DNA of 5,662 nt from Hyphomicrobiales bacterium (lineage in GTDB: Bacteria > Pseudomonadota > Alphaproteobacteria > Rhizobiales > Aestuariivirgaceae): NCBI GenBank assembly GCA_027051995.1, contig JALUFY010000219.1:6110-11771 (forward strand), read 5' to 3'. The notes under the pieces were generated by a model that was not told where the DNA came from, did not search any database, and saw nothing but the letters and a program-made list of their open reading frames with translations. This document shows positions 1 through 5,662 of the stretch, piece by piece (within the stretch, counting starts at the first letter, position 1; the number at the start of each line of letters is the position of its first letter). The translations under genes were made by a program, and so were the position numbers.

Positions 1-1431
1 GCCTCGGGCGCGCCGGCTCCAGCCGCGCCCGAGGCCGCGCCCATGCCCGGTTTCGGAGGTGCTGCTGCTTCCGCCGCCCCCGCCGCGCCGGAAAAGGCCG
101 CGCCCGCCGCCGTTCAGCAGCGTTCCGACGACTACTACAACATCAAGTCGGAAATCTTCAACGCGCTGATCGACGCCATCGACCTGACCCAGCTCACCCA
201 GCTGGACGCCGAGAGCGCGCGTGACGAGATCCGCGACATCGTCAACGAGATCATCGCCATCAAGGATGTCGCCATGTCCATCGCCGAGCAGGAAGAGCTG
301 CTCGAGGACATCTGCAACGACGTTCTGGGCTATGGCCCGCTGGAGCCGCTGCTGGCGCGCGACGACATCGCCGACATCATGGTCAACGGCGCCGACAAGT
401 GCTTCATCGAAGTGGACGGCAAGATGATGGACGCCGGCATCCGCTTCCGCGACAACGCCCAGCTGCTCAACATCTGCCAGCGCATCGTCTCCCAGGTGGG
501 CCGCCGCGTGGACGAGGCCAGCCCCATCTGCGACGCCCGTCTCGCCGACGGCTCGCGCGTCAACGTCATCGCCCCGCCGCTGGCCATCGACGGCTGCGCC
601 CTGACCATCCGCAAGTTCAAGAAGGACAGGCTCAAGCTCACCGATCTGGTCAAGTTCGGCTCCATCACGCCCGAGGGCGCGGAGATCCTCTCCATCATCG
701 GCCGCGTGCGCTGCAATGTGCTGATCTCCGGCGGCACCGGCTCGGGCAAGACCACATTGCTCAACTGCCTGACCGGCTATATCGATTCCGACGAACGCAT
801 CATCACCTGCGAGGACGCCGCCGAGCTGCAATTGCAGCAGGAGCACGTGGTGCGCCTTGAGACGCGCCCGCCGAACCTGGAGGGCGAGGGCGAGATCACC
901 ATGCGCGATCTGGTCAAGAACTGTCTGCGCATGCGTCCCGAACGCATCATCGTCGGCGAGGTGCGCGGCCCGGAGGCCTTCGACCTCCTCCAGGCCATGA
1001 ACACCGGCCATGACGGCTCCATGGGCACGCTGCACGCCAACTCCCCGCGCGAGGCCCTCTCGCGTCTGGAATCGATGATCACCATGGGCGGCTTCTCGCT
1101 GCCATCGAAGACCATCCGCGAAATGATCGTCGGCTCCATCGACGTCATCGTGCAGGCCTCGCGCCTGCGTGACGGCTCGCGCAAGATCACCCACATCACC
1201 GAGGTGACGGGCATGGAAGGCGAGGTCATCATCACCCAGGATCTCTTCGTTTACGAGATCACCGGCGAGGGCAAGGACGGCAAGGTCGTAGGCCAGCACC
1301 GCTCCACCGGCATCGCCCGCCCGGCCTTCTGGGACCGCGCCCGCTACTACGGCGAGGAAGCCCGGCTGGCGGCGGCTCTGGAGAAGGCCGAAAGGCGCAC
1401 CGAGGAATCCGAATCCGGCAATGCGGGATAA
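1..1431 (+). CDS. cpaF: CpaF/TadA-type Tad pilus secretion ATPase, 5' end outside the window
   Basis: Cytoplasmic hexameric ATPase of the type II/IV secretion family that powers Flp pilus assembly through TadB and TadC. The frame is open from base 1. The ATG at 43 lies inside an Ala/Pro-rich stretch without a clear ribosome site, so the true start is probably upstream and 476 residues are visible. Seen in order: a low-complexity Ala/Pro linker (about bases 1-120); an N-terminal regulatory domain with the CpaF-typical 'GYGPLEPLL' and 'IMVNG' segments (about 328-384); the Arg-rich 'GRRVDEASPICDARLADGSR' segment (499-558); Walker A GGTGSGKTT (730-756); an Asp box CEDAAELQL (808-834); a Walker B region VGEVRG with its catalytic Glu at 958-960; and a His box ending in GTLHAN (about 1003-1041). 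All ATPase motifs are intact. It is the first gene of the cpaF-tadB-tadC run. The family assignment is very secure; only the start is unknown. Confidence 0.96.
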   Translation, partial: ASGAPAPAAPEAAPMPGFGGAAASAAPAAPEKAAPAAVQQRSDDYYNIKSEIFNALIDAIDLTQLTQLDAESARDEIRDIVNEIIAIKDVAMSIAEQEELLEDICNDVLGYGPLEPLLARDDIADIMVNGADKCFIEVDGKMMDAGIRFRDNAQLLNICQRIVSQVGRRVDEASPICDARLADGSRVNVIAPPLAIDGCALTIRKFKKDRLKLTDLVKFGSITPEGAEILSIIGRVRCNVLISGGTGSGKTTLLNCLTGYIDSDERIITCEDAAELQLQQEHVVRLETRPPNLEGEGEITMRDLVKNCLRMRPERIIVGEVRGPEAFDLLQAMNTGHDGSMGTLHANSPREALSRLESMITMGGFSLPSKTIREMIVGSIDVIVQASRLRDGSRKITHITEVTGMEGEVIITQDLFVYEITGEGKDGKVVGQHRSTGIARPAFWDRARYYGEEARLAAALEKAERRTEESESGNAG

Positions 1432-1476
1432 CCCGCCGGAAACAGGAATGAGGCCGCCTGGCGGCGAAAATCGGAT

Positions 1477-1484
1477 AAAAGGGA
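1477..1484 (+). promoter_or_regulatory. Ribosome binding site of tadB
   Basis: AAAAGGGA, with its core AGGGA at 1480-1484, lies 9 bases before the ATG at 1494. It supports that start over any downstream Met such as residues 5 or 6. Confidence 0.6.
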
Positions 1485-1493
1485 AATGGCGCA

Positions 1494-2522
1494 ATGAACA
1501 ATGGAATGATGCAGCTCGCAATCATGATCATGGCCGGCCTCGGGGTGGGCGGCCTGATCCTGGCCGTGCTTTATCCCTATTTCGCCGCGCCCGCGGTTTC
1601 CCAGAAGAGACTGGGCATGGTTGCGGGTGGCAACGCCGGCAAGGCGAAAGGCTCCGGCAGTCTCCTGGAGCGGCTGGGCGACAACAAGAAGGACGCCCGC
1701 CGCAAGCAGATCGAGGAAAGCCTAAAGCAGCTGGAGGAAGAGGAGAAGGAGCGCAAGCGAAAGCTCACTCTGGCCGTGCGCATCAGCCGCGCGGGCCTGA
1801 AGGTGAATGAAAAGCAGTTTTACGCCTATTCGCTCATTTTCGGCATCATTACCGGACTGGGCGTTTTCATCGCCCTGGGCGAGGCCGGCGAGCCGCTGAA
1901 GAGCCTGCTCGCGGGCGGCGCGTTCATCGTCGGCTCTCTTGGCCTGCCGCGCTGGTATCTGTCGTTTCTGGCCAAGCGCAGGCAGACCAGGTTTCTCAAC
2001 GATTTTCCCGACGCCATCGACATCATGGTGCGCGGCCTGCGCTCCGGCCTGCCGGTAACCGACGCCATGAAGGTGATTTCCACCGAGATCCCCGAGCCCG
2101 TCGGCCCGGAGTTCATCGAGATCGTCGAGGGCCAGAAGGTCGGCATTCCGGTGGATCAGGGCGTCGAGCGCATGTATGAGCGCATCCCCCTGCCGGAGGT
2201 CAACTTCCTCGCCATCGTCATCTCCATTCAGAAGCAGACCGGCGGCAATCTCTCCGAGACGCTGAGCAATCTCTCCAGGGTTCTGCGCGACCGCAAGAAG
2301 ATGAAGGCAAAGATCAAGGCGATCTCGCAGGAGGCCAAGTCCTCCGCCGCCATCATCGGCGCCCTGCCCTTTATCATCATGGGCGGCATGCAGCTTCTGA
2401 ATCCCGGCTACCTCAATCCCCTGTGGGACACCAGAATAGGAAACATTCTGGTCGGCGGCTCCGCCGTGTGGATGACCACCGGCATTCTCGTCATGCGCAA
2501 GATGATCAACTTCAAGATTTAA
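1494..2522 (+). CDS. tadB: TadB, GspF-like inner-membrane platform protein of the Tad pilus
   Basis: Inner-membrane component that, with TadC, forms the platform on which the CpaF ATPase acts. The 342-residue length is normal for the family. Visible layout: an N-terminal membrane segment (about residues 8-30); a strongly charged Lys/Arg/Glu helix (about 62-92) that should be cytoplasmic; two membrane segments (about 111-128 and 138-155); a T2SSF/GspF domain from about 167 ('FLNDFPDAIDIMVRGLRSG') through the family hallmark 'QTGGNLSETLSNLSRVL' (248-264); and two C-terminal membrane segments (about 284-302 and 316-335). The gene starts 62 bases after cpaF with a good ribosome site, and tadC follows after 18 bases, which suggests co-transcription. 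It is TadB rather than TadC because of its position directly after cpaF and because of its QTGGNLSE motif. Confidence 0.95.
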   Translation: MNNGMMQLAIMIMAGLGVGGLILAVLYPYFAAPAVSQKRLGMVAGGNAGKAKGSGSLLERLGDNKKDARRKQIEESLKQLEEEEKERKRKLTLAVRISRAGLKVNEKQFYAYSLIFGIITGLGVFIALGEAGEPLKSLLAGGAFIVGSLGLPRWYLSFLAKRRQTRFLNDFPDAIDIMVRGLRSGLPVTDAMKVISTEIPEPVGPEFIEIVEGQKVGIPVDQGVERMYERIPLPEVNFLAIVISIQKQTGGNLSETLSNLSRVLRDRKKMKAKIKAISQEAKSSAAIIGALPFIIMGGMQLLNPGYLNPLWDTRIGNILVGGSAVWMTTGILVMRKMINFKI

Positions 2523-2526
2523 CAGT

Positions 2527-2530
2527 GGAG
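2527..2530 (+). promoter_or_regulatory. Ribosome binding site that decides the tadC start
   Basis: GGAG at 2527-2530 is 10 bases before the ATG at 2541 but only 1 base before an in-frame TTG at 2532. The spacing favours the ATG. Confidence 0.55.
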
Positions 2531-2540
2531 ATTGCGGAAA

Positions 2541-3521
2541 ATGAACACCGTCTTGGACTTTTTCTACAGTCTTCTGGAGCTGCAAAATCTTCTTACGCTG
2601 GTCATCGCGGTGCTGGTGTTCTTCACTGTCATCACCGTCGTCGCGCCGCTCGTGGCGCGGCAGGATCTCAAGAAGAAGGCCAAGCTGGTCACCGTGGAGC
2701 GCGAAAAGCTGCGCGCCCAGCATCGCGCAAAGCTGGAGGAAGGCAAGCGCGGCCAGTTGCGCGAAAAGCCCAAGGGCATGGCGGCCCAGATCGTCGAGTC
2801 CCTGAACCTGAAGGAGCTGCTTTCCGCCGACAAGGCGCGCACCCTCCTGCGCAACGCCGGTTACCGTTCGGAAAAGCATCTGGTCACCTTTCTCGCCGCG
2901 CGCATCATCGCCCCCGTCGCGCTGGGTATTCTTGTTTTCATCTATTCCTCGACCGTATTCGCCGACAGGGTGACGCCCATCATGCGCCTTGTCCTGACAT
3001 TCGCCGGCATGGGGATTGGCTATTATCTGCCCAACATCCTGGTCACCAACCAGAGCAAGAAGCGCCAGCTTTCCATCAAGGGCGCCTGGTCGGACGCGCT
3101 TGATCTCATGCTGATCTGCGTGGAATCCGGCATGTCCATCGAGCAGGCGCTGAACAAGGTGGCGGCGGAGATCGCCACGACATCCGTGCCGCTGGCCGAG
3201 GAGCTGACGCTGACCACCGCCGAACTGGCCTTTCTCGGCGAGCGCACCCAGGCCTTCACCAATCTGGCCAGGCGCACCGGCCTGTCCACAATCAAGGCGG
3301 TCGTCACCGCGCTCATCCAGTCGGAGAAATACGGCACGCCGCTGGGCCAGGCGCTGCGCGTTCTGGCTCAGGAAAACCGCGACGACCGCATGGCCGCAGC
3401 CGAGAAGAAGGCCGCCGCCCTGCCGCCGAAGCTCACCGTGCCGATGATCCTGTTCTTCCTGCCGGTGATTTTCGTCGTCCTGCTCGGCCCGTCGATCATT
3501 CTCGTCATGCAGAAGAAATAG
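2541..3521 (+). CDS. tadC: TadC, GspF-like inner-membrane platform protein of the Tad pilus
   Basis: Second GspF-type platform protein, paralogous to and expected to partner TadB in the inner membrane. It has 326 residues from the ATG at 2541; an in-frame TTG at 2532 would add three residues but sits too close to the GGAG. Visible layout: membrane segment about 17-37; a charged linker about 41-78; two membrane segments about 114-135 and 148-168; a T2SSF domain from about 183 ('DALDLMLICVESGMSIEQAL') with the family-typical 'SEKYGTPLGQALRVLA' (261-276); and a last hydrophobic stretch about 298-322. It is the third gene of the run, 18 bases after tadB. No TPR gene (tadD) follows; the next gene converges from the other strand. 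Family assignment is firm. Confidence 0.94.
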   Translation: MNTVLDFFYSLLELQNLLTLVIAVLVFFTVITVVAPLVARQDLKKKAKLVTVEREKLRAQHRAKLEEGKRGQLREKPKGMAAQIVESLNLKELLSADKARTLLRNAGYRSEKHLVTFLAARIIAPVALGILVFIYSSTVFADRVTPIMRLVLTFAGMGIGYYLPNILVTNQSKKRQLSIKGAWSDALDLMLICVESGMSIEQALNKVAAEIATTSVPLAEELTLTTAELAFLGERTQAFTNLARRTGLSTIKAVVTALIQSEKYGTPLGQALRVLAQENRDDRMAAAEKKAAALPPKLTVPMILFFLPVIFVVLLGPSIILVMQKK

Positions 3522-3536
3522 AGCCGGACAATCCGG

Positions 3537-3584
3537 AAAAGACGCACGCCCCGGCGAGGCTGCCTGCTCCGCCGGGGCGCGTGC
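3537..3584. terminator. Hairpin terminator between convergent tadC and the vWA gene
   Basis: The arms CCCCGGCG (3549-3556) and CGCCGGGG (3570-3577) form a perfect 8-bp stem, and GCACG (3544-3548) can pair with CGTGC (3580-3584) across a 2-base bulge. Read on the minus strand the stem is followed within a few bases by TTTT (opposite 3537-3540), as in an intrinsic terminator for the vWA gene. On the plus strand only a weak T-rich tail (CTTGTCCGTTGTCC) follows, so termination of tadC here is less certain. Confidence 0.65.
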
Positions 3585-3599
3585 TTGTCCGTTGTCCGC

Positions 3600-3607
3600 C
3601 AATCCGG
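3600..3607. repeat. 8-base direct repeat around the convergent terminator, right copy
   Basis: CAATCCGG occurs at 3529-3536 and at 3600-3607, on either side of the hairpin; the right copy abuts the stop codon of the minus-strand gene. CGGACAA (3525-3531) is also the inverse of TTGTCCG, which is present twice in tandem at 3585-3598 and could lengthen the base of the hairpin. These are short repeats and may be chance or part of the terminator. Confidence 0.4.
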
Positions 3608-5005
3608 TTATTCGGCCAGGAAGAGCCGCGCCAGCGAGCGGCTGATGTCCTTGAAGGCGGCCAGCAGCGCGCTGTTGTCGCCGGCGTCGAAATAGCTGCC
3701 CGGATCGCTGGCGCATGCCTGAAGCATGGATTTCGTCGCCGGATCGGACACGTTGAAGGCCACCGTGTAGAGGTGAATGCCGGCCTTCTTGATGTTGGTG
3801 CACAGCTCCGCCGTCAGTTTGTCCGCCTGCGCGCCCTTGCCGGGCCCGCAATAATGGCGTTTGGCCGAATAGGACGGATCGCAGGTGTTGTCGCCGTCGG
3901 TCATCAGCACCAGCGCCTTGTTGATGTGTTTGGCCTTCGCCGTGGCGTCGTCCGCGCCTTCCGTATAGGGCGCCTTGCTGGATAGCGTCCGCCAGCCCCA
4001 AGCCAGTCCGCCGGGGATGTATGTGCCGTTGACGTCCGCCGTCATGGCGTCGAGCTTCGTTTCCACGCTGTCCTTGTCCGCCGTCAGCGGCTGGATGGGC
4101 TGCTGGCACCAGACATTGGGCACGCCGGGCACCTTGACGGAAGAATAGGAGGCATCGCCCGTGTTCAGCGGATAGGCGCGCGAACTCACGCAGCCATGCC
4201 AGCGGATGTGCTGTGTCCAGGCGCCGCCGCACACCTTCTTGTATTCATCCCTCACCCAGTCGCATTTCCGGCAGGAATAGGTGCTGCTGACGCCGTCTTC
4301 CCACTTCGTGCAGGTAGCGGGGCGGCAATTGATTCTTTTCCACGTCCACTGGTAGCGGCATGAGGCGGCGTGAGGGATGTCCTGGTCCGCTGGCGCGTCC
4401 ATCCAGAAGGCTCCGCGCTTGTCCGTTCCCACGTTGACATAGGTGGCGTAGGGAACGACGGACACCCGGATCCGGCCCGCCTTGCCTTCGCGGAAAAGCG
4501 TCGAGACAAGATCCTTGGAGGCGCTTTTCAGCGTCGTCAGCTTCGATCCGGCCATGGATTTGGTGTTGTCCAGAACCAGCGCCACCTCGAGCGTGCCATA
4601 GCTGCGCTTGACCACGGCGCGCGCCGCGATGTCGATGGAGTCGATCCTGACCAGTTTCAGAAAGCTGGCCGGGGCTTTCGCCCTTGCCGTCACCACCACT
4701 TCGCTGTCCTTGATGGTGATGGCCGGCGTGACCGGCCCGCTCCCGGAAGACATGGCGAAGTTGCTCTGGAATGTCTTGACGCCCGCCTGCCGGCTTTCAT
4801 CCTCGTTCAGCCCGTAGGCTGCCGCCGTGGCCAGGGCCGCCGCGTCCACCGCCTTTTGCAGCTTGGCCTTCATGCTGTAGGAGGAGGTCAGATCAATGAC
4901 CCCGCCGGCCATGATCATCATGGGCAGGGCCGCCAGGGCGAACATGATGGCGGTATTGCCGCGCGCGTCCTTCGCGAATGCTTTCAGCCAGTGTGTCCGT
5001 TGCAT
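3608..5005 (-). CDS. TadG-like membrane-anchored vWA-domain protein with Cys-rich insertion
   Basis: 465-residue protein of the Tad-associated pseudopilin-like/vWA type. Family members are thought to sit in the inner membrane with the vWA domain outside the cytoplasm and to help pilus assembly or adhesion; the exact role here is inferred. Residues 1-60 show 'DARGNTAIMFALAALP', a hydrophobic anchor (about 18-40) and a helix 'KAKLQKAVDAAALATAAA', the Tad/TadE-G N-terminal pattern. The vWA core starts near 138 with a metal-site motif DNTKS (146-150, a DxTxS variant), continues with a probable metal-site Thr at 328 ('NGTYIPGGLAWGW'), and has MTDG at 368-371. Between them residues about 201-300 form an unusual insertion with eight Cys and many Trp. 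Twelve Cys occur in all, none in the anchor. The ATG at 5005 has GGAAAGG 8 bases upstream. The gene converges on tadC and is followed by a hairpin. It is paralogous to the truncated gene at the right edge. TadG is the nearest name, but I do not claim orthology. Confidence 0.88.
   Translation of the reverse strand: MQRTHWLKAFAKDARGNTAIMFALAALPMMIMAGGVIDLTSSYSMKAKLQKAVDAAALATAAAYGLNEDESRQAGVKTFQSNFAMSSGSGPVTPAITIKDSEVVVTARAKAPASFLKLVRIDSIDIAARAVVKRSYGTLEVALVLDNTKSMAGSKLTTLKSASKDLVSTLFREGKAGRIRVSVVPYATYVNVGTDKRGAFWMDAPADQDIPHAASCRYQWTWKRINCRPATCTKWEDGVSSTYSCRKCDWVRDEYKKVCGGAWTQHIRWHGCVSSRAYPLNTGDASYSSVKVPGVPNVWCQQPIQPLTADKDSVETKLDAMTADVNGTYIPGGLAWGWRTLSSKAPYTEGADDATAKAKHINKALVLMTDGDNTCDPSYSAKRHYCGPGKGAQADKLTAELCTNIKKAGIHLYTVAFNVSDPATKSMLQACASDPGSYFDAGDNSALLAAFKDISRSLARLFLAE
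3735..3773 (-). repeat. DNA-level direct repeat shared by the two vWA genes, copy 1
   Basis: This stretch matches 5405-5443 at 36 of 39 bases. A second pair, 3892-3913 and 5562-5583, is identical over 22 bases. Both pairs have the same offset of 1670 bases, as do the two stop codons (3608 and 5278), so they are remnants of one gene duplication and not independent repeats. They encode 'LYTVAF..' with its flank and 'ALVLMTDG'. Confidence 0.8.
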
Positions 5006-5013
5006 GGGCTTCG

Positions 5014-5020
5014 CCTTTCC
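5014..5020 (-). promoter_or_regulatory. Ribosome binding site of the complete vWA gene
   Basis: On the minus strand GGAAAGG lies 8 bases before the ATG at 5005-5003. It supports that start, which also gives the expected short positively charged N-terminus before the membrane anchor. Confidence 0.55.
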
Positions 5021-5157
5021 GCTTCATTCTCCGCACCGGGGAGGTGAGGAATGCGCCCGGAAAAATGACGCAAACCGGAACAGTCCCGGCAGTGATGGCG
5101 AAGGTTCTGCAAGGGCCATGCCGGAGTTCGCGGATGGCGCGCGCCGGGGCGGACATG

Positions 5158-5173
5158 GTTGACAAAGGGTTAA
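5158..5173 (-). promoter_or_regulatory. Possible CtrA-type binding site upstream of the vWA gene
   Basis: Read on the minus strand the sequence is TTAA-CCCTTTG-TCAAC, one base away from the alphaproteobacterial CtrA consensus TTAA-N7-TTAAC. It lies about 150 bases upstream of the ATG at 5005, in the leader between the distal gene's terminator and this gene. CtrA control of pilus genes is known in Caulobacter. I found no convincing -10/-35 pair at a matching distance, so this is a candidate only. Confidence 0.3.
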
Positions 5174-5217
5174 CGGAAAGGCCGCGATTTTATCCATTCG
5201 CGCGGCGGGCAGGCATG

Positions 5218-5250
5218 AAAAAGGCCTCCCCGCATGAAGCGGAGAGGCCT
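5218..5250 (-). terminator. Intrinsic terminator of the distal vWA gene
   Basis: AGGCCTC (5222-5228) pairs with GAGGCCT (5244-5250). After one C/A mismatch CCGC (5230-5233) pairs with GCGG (5239-5242) around a 5-base loop. On the minus strand the stem runs directly into TTTTT (opposite 5218-5222). It starts 27 bases after the stop codon at 5278-5280. No T-run follows on the plus strand, so the terminator works in one direction. Confidence 0.85.
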
Positions 5251-5277
5251 GTATCGTTCAGGCGGTTCTGCCGGATG

Positions 5278-5662
5278 TCAGCGCGCCAGATAGACTGTCT
5301 GCAGCGACTTGGCGATATTCTTGAAGGCCGCCAGCAGCTTGGCGTCATCCGTGGCGTCGAAGAAATCCGCCGAAGACGTGGCGCAGCTTTCGAGCATGTT
5401 CTTGGTCGCCGGATCGGTCACCTCGAAGGCCACCGTGTAGAGGCGGATGTTCTGGTTCTTGATGTTTTCGCAGATTTCCGCCGTCAGGGTATCGGCCTCC
5501 GGCGCCTTGGGATAGGAGGGGCCGCTGTTGTGATATTTGCCCGCGGCGATCACCGTGTTGGCGCCGTCGGTCATCAGCACCAGGGCCTTCTTGTTGTCTT
5601 CCGCGTAAGGCTTGCCCTCATCGAACGGCGCCACCGCCGAAAGGGCGCGCCAGCCCCATATG
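5278..5662 (-). CDS. TadG-like vWA-domain protein, C-terminal 127 residues only, start outside window
   Basis: The frame is open to the right edge, so the gene begins beyond 5662; the GTG at 5634-5632 is an internal Val and not a start, because 'IWGWRALSAV' continues upstream and matches 'AWGWRTLSS' (335-343) of the neighbouring complete protein. Visible: the WGW segment, the vWA metal-site strand 'KALVLMTDGANT', the strand 'IRLYTVAFEV' and the C-terminal helix 'LLAAFKNIAKSL' ending in YLAR. The last 71 residues match the neighbour at 41 positions by hand count without gaps, including a Cys pair ('EIC' and 'ESC'). It lacks the second Cys pair that the neighbour has just after MTDG. It has its own terminator, so it probably is not the first cistron of an operon with the neighbour. 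The anchor and the rest of the vWA domain cannot be seen. Confidence 0.9.
   Translation of the reverse strand, partial: IWGWRALSAVAPFDEGKPYAEDNKKALVLMTDGANTVIAAGKYHNSGPSYPKAPEADTLTAEICENIKNQNIRLYTVAFEVTDPATKNMLESCATSSADFFDATDDAKLLAAFKNIAKSLQTVYLAR

Noticed and set aside
330..1235. Two minus-strand frames opposite cpaF (330-764 and 777-1235)
   Set aside because: They are antisense to the conserved ATPase core; their Ser/Arg/Met-rich composition is what reverse reading of this GC-rich gene gives.
1486..1497. Three-codon frame ATG-GCG-CAA-TGA overlapping the tadB start
   Set aside because: It is too short to call, and the ribosome site spacing fits the tadB ATG better. A leader-peptide role cannot be supported.
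1722..4232. Very long minus-strand open frame (836 codons) antisense to tadB and tadC
   Set aside because: It lies opposite two genes with clear family motifs and runs out of frame into the vWA gene. Its composition (His, Gln, Gly, Arg, Asp) is that of a GC-rich antisense shadow, with no recognisable domain and no ribosome site I could support.
3581..5047. Plus-strand frames at 3581-3985 and 4370-5047
   Set aside because: They are antisense to the vWA gene, whose motifs and C-terminal similarity to the neighbouring gene show that the minus strand is the coding one.
5136..5145. GGCGCGCGCC palindrome in the vWA leader
   Set aside because: A 10-base GC-only palindrome is expected by chance in such GC-rich DNA, and nothing around it suggests an operator.
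4893..5165. 90-codon minus-strand frame covering the leader of the vWA gene
   Set aside because: It overlaps the start of the vWA gene in another frame, its C-terminal half is a shadow of that gene, and its N-terminal part shows no motif.
5159..5192. TTGACA at 5159-5164 on the plus strand, and TAAAAT (5187-5192) on the minus strand, as promoter elements
   Set aside because: The plus-strand TTGACA has no -10 at 16-18 bases and no plus-strand gene follows. The minus-strand TAAAAT has only TGCCTG at the -35 distance, which is a poor match.

Overview
The window is GC-rich, with coding frames closed mostly by G or C at third positions. The proteins look alphaproteobacterial: CpaF, TadB and TadC of the usual alphaproteobacterial type, and minus-strand proteins that open with the 'RGNTAIMFALA' style of N-terminus common in Tad-associated pseudopilin-like/vWA proteins of that class. 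I cannot name the genus. The whole window is one end of a tight-adherence (Tad/Flp pilus) locus. No mobile element, CRISPR array, tRNA or rRNA was seen.

Left part (1-3521, plus strand): three genes in one direction. The first is cpaF (TadA-type secretion ATPase), whose 5' end lies left of the window. It is followed after 62 bases by tadB and after a further 18 bases by tadC, which are the two GspF-like inner-membrane platform proteins. Together they are the motor and the inner-membrane base that would push Flp pilin subunits into the pilus. The short gaps and common direction suggest one transcript.

Middle (3522-3607): a short convergent intergenic stretch with a GC-rich hairpin that probably ends transcription from both sides.

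Right part (3608-5662, minus strand): two tandem paralogous genes for membrane-anchored, TadG-like proteins with a von Willebrand factor A (vWA) domain. The proximal one (465 aa) is complete. The distal one enters from the right edge and only its last 127 codons are visible. Their C-termini align without gaps over the final ~103 residues. Between them lie a clear intrinsic terminator for the distal gene and about 210 bases of leader for the proximal gene, including a CtrA-like TTAA-N7-TCAA site, so the two paralogs are probably transcribed separately. The complete paralog carries a Cys- and Trp-rich insertion inside its vWA domain, which is the least ordinary feature of the window.

I see a known machine (Tad pilus) with an accessory pair of vWA proteins, and no evidence for a wholly new system.
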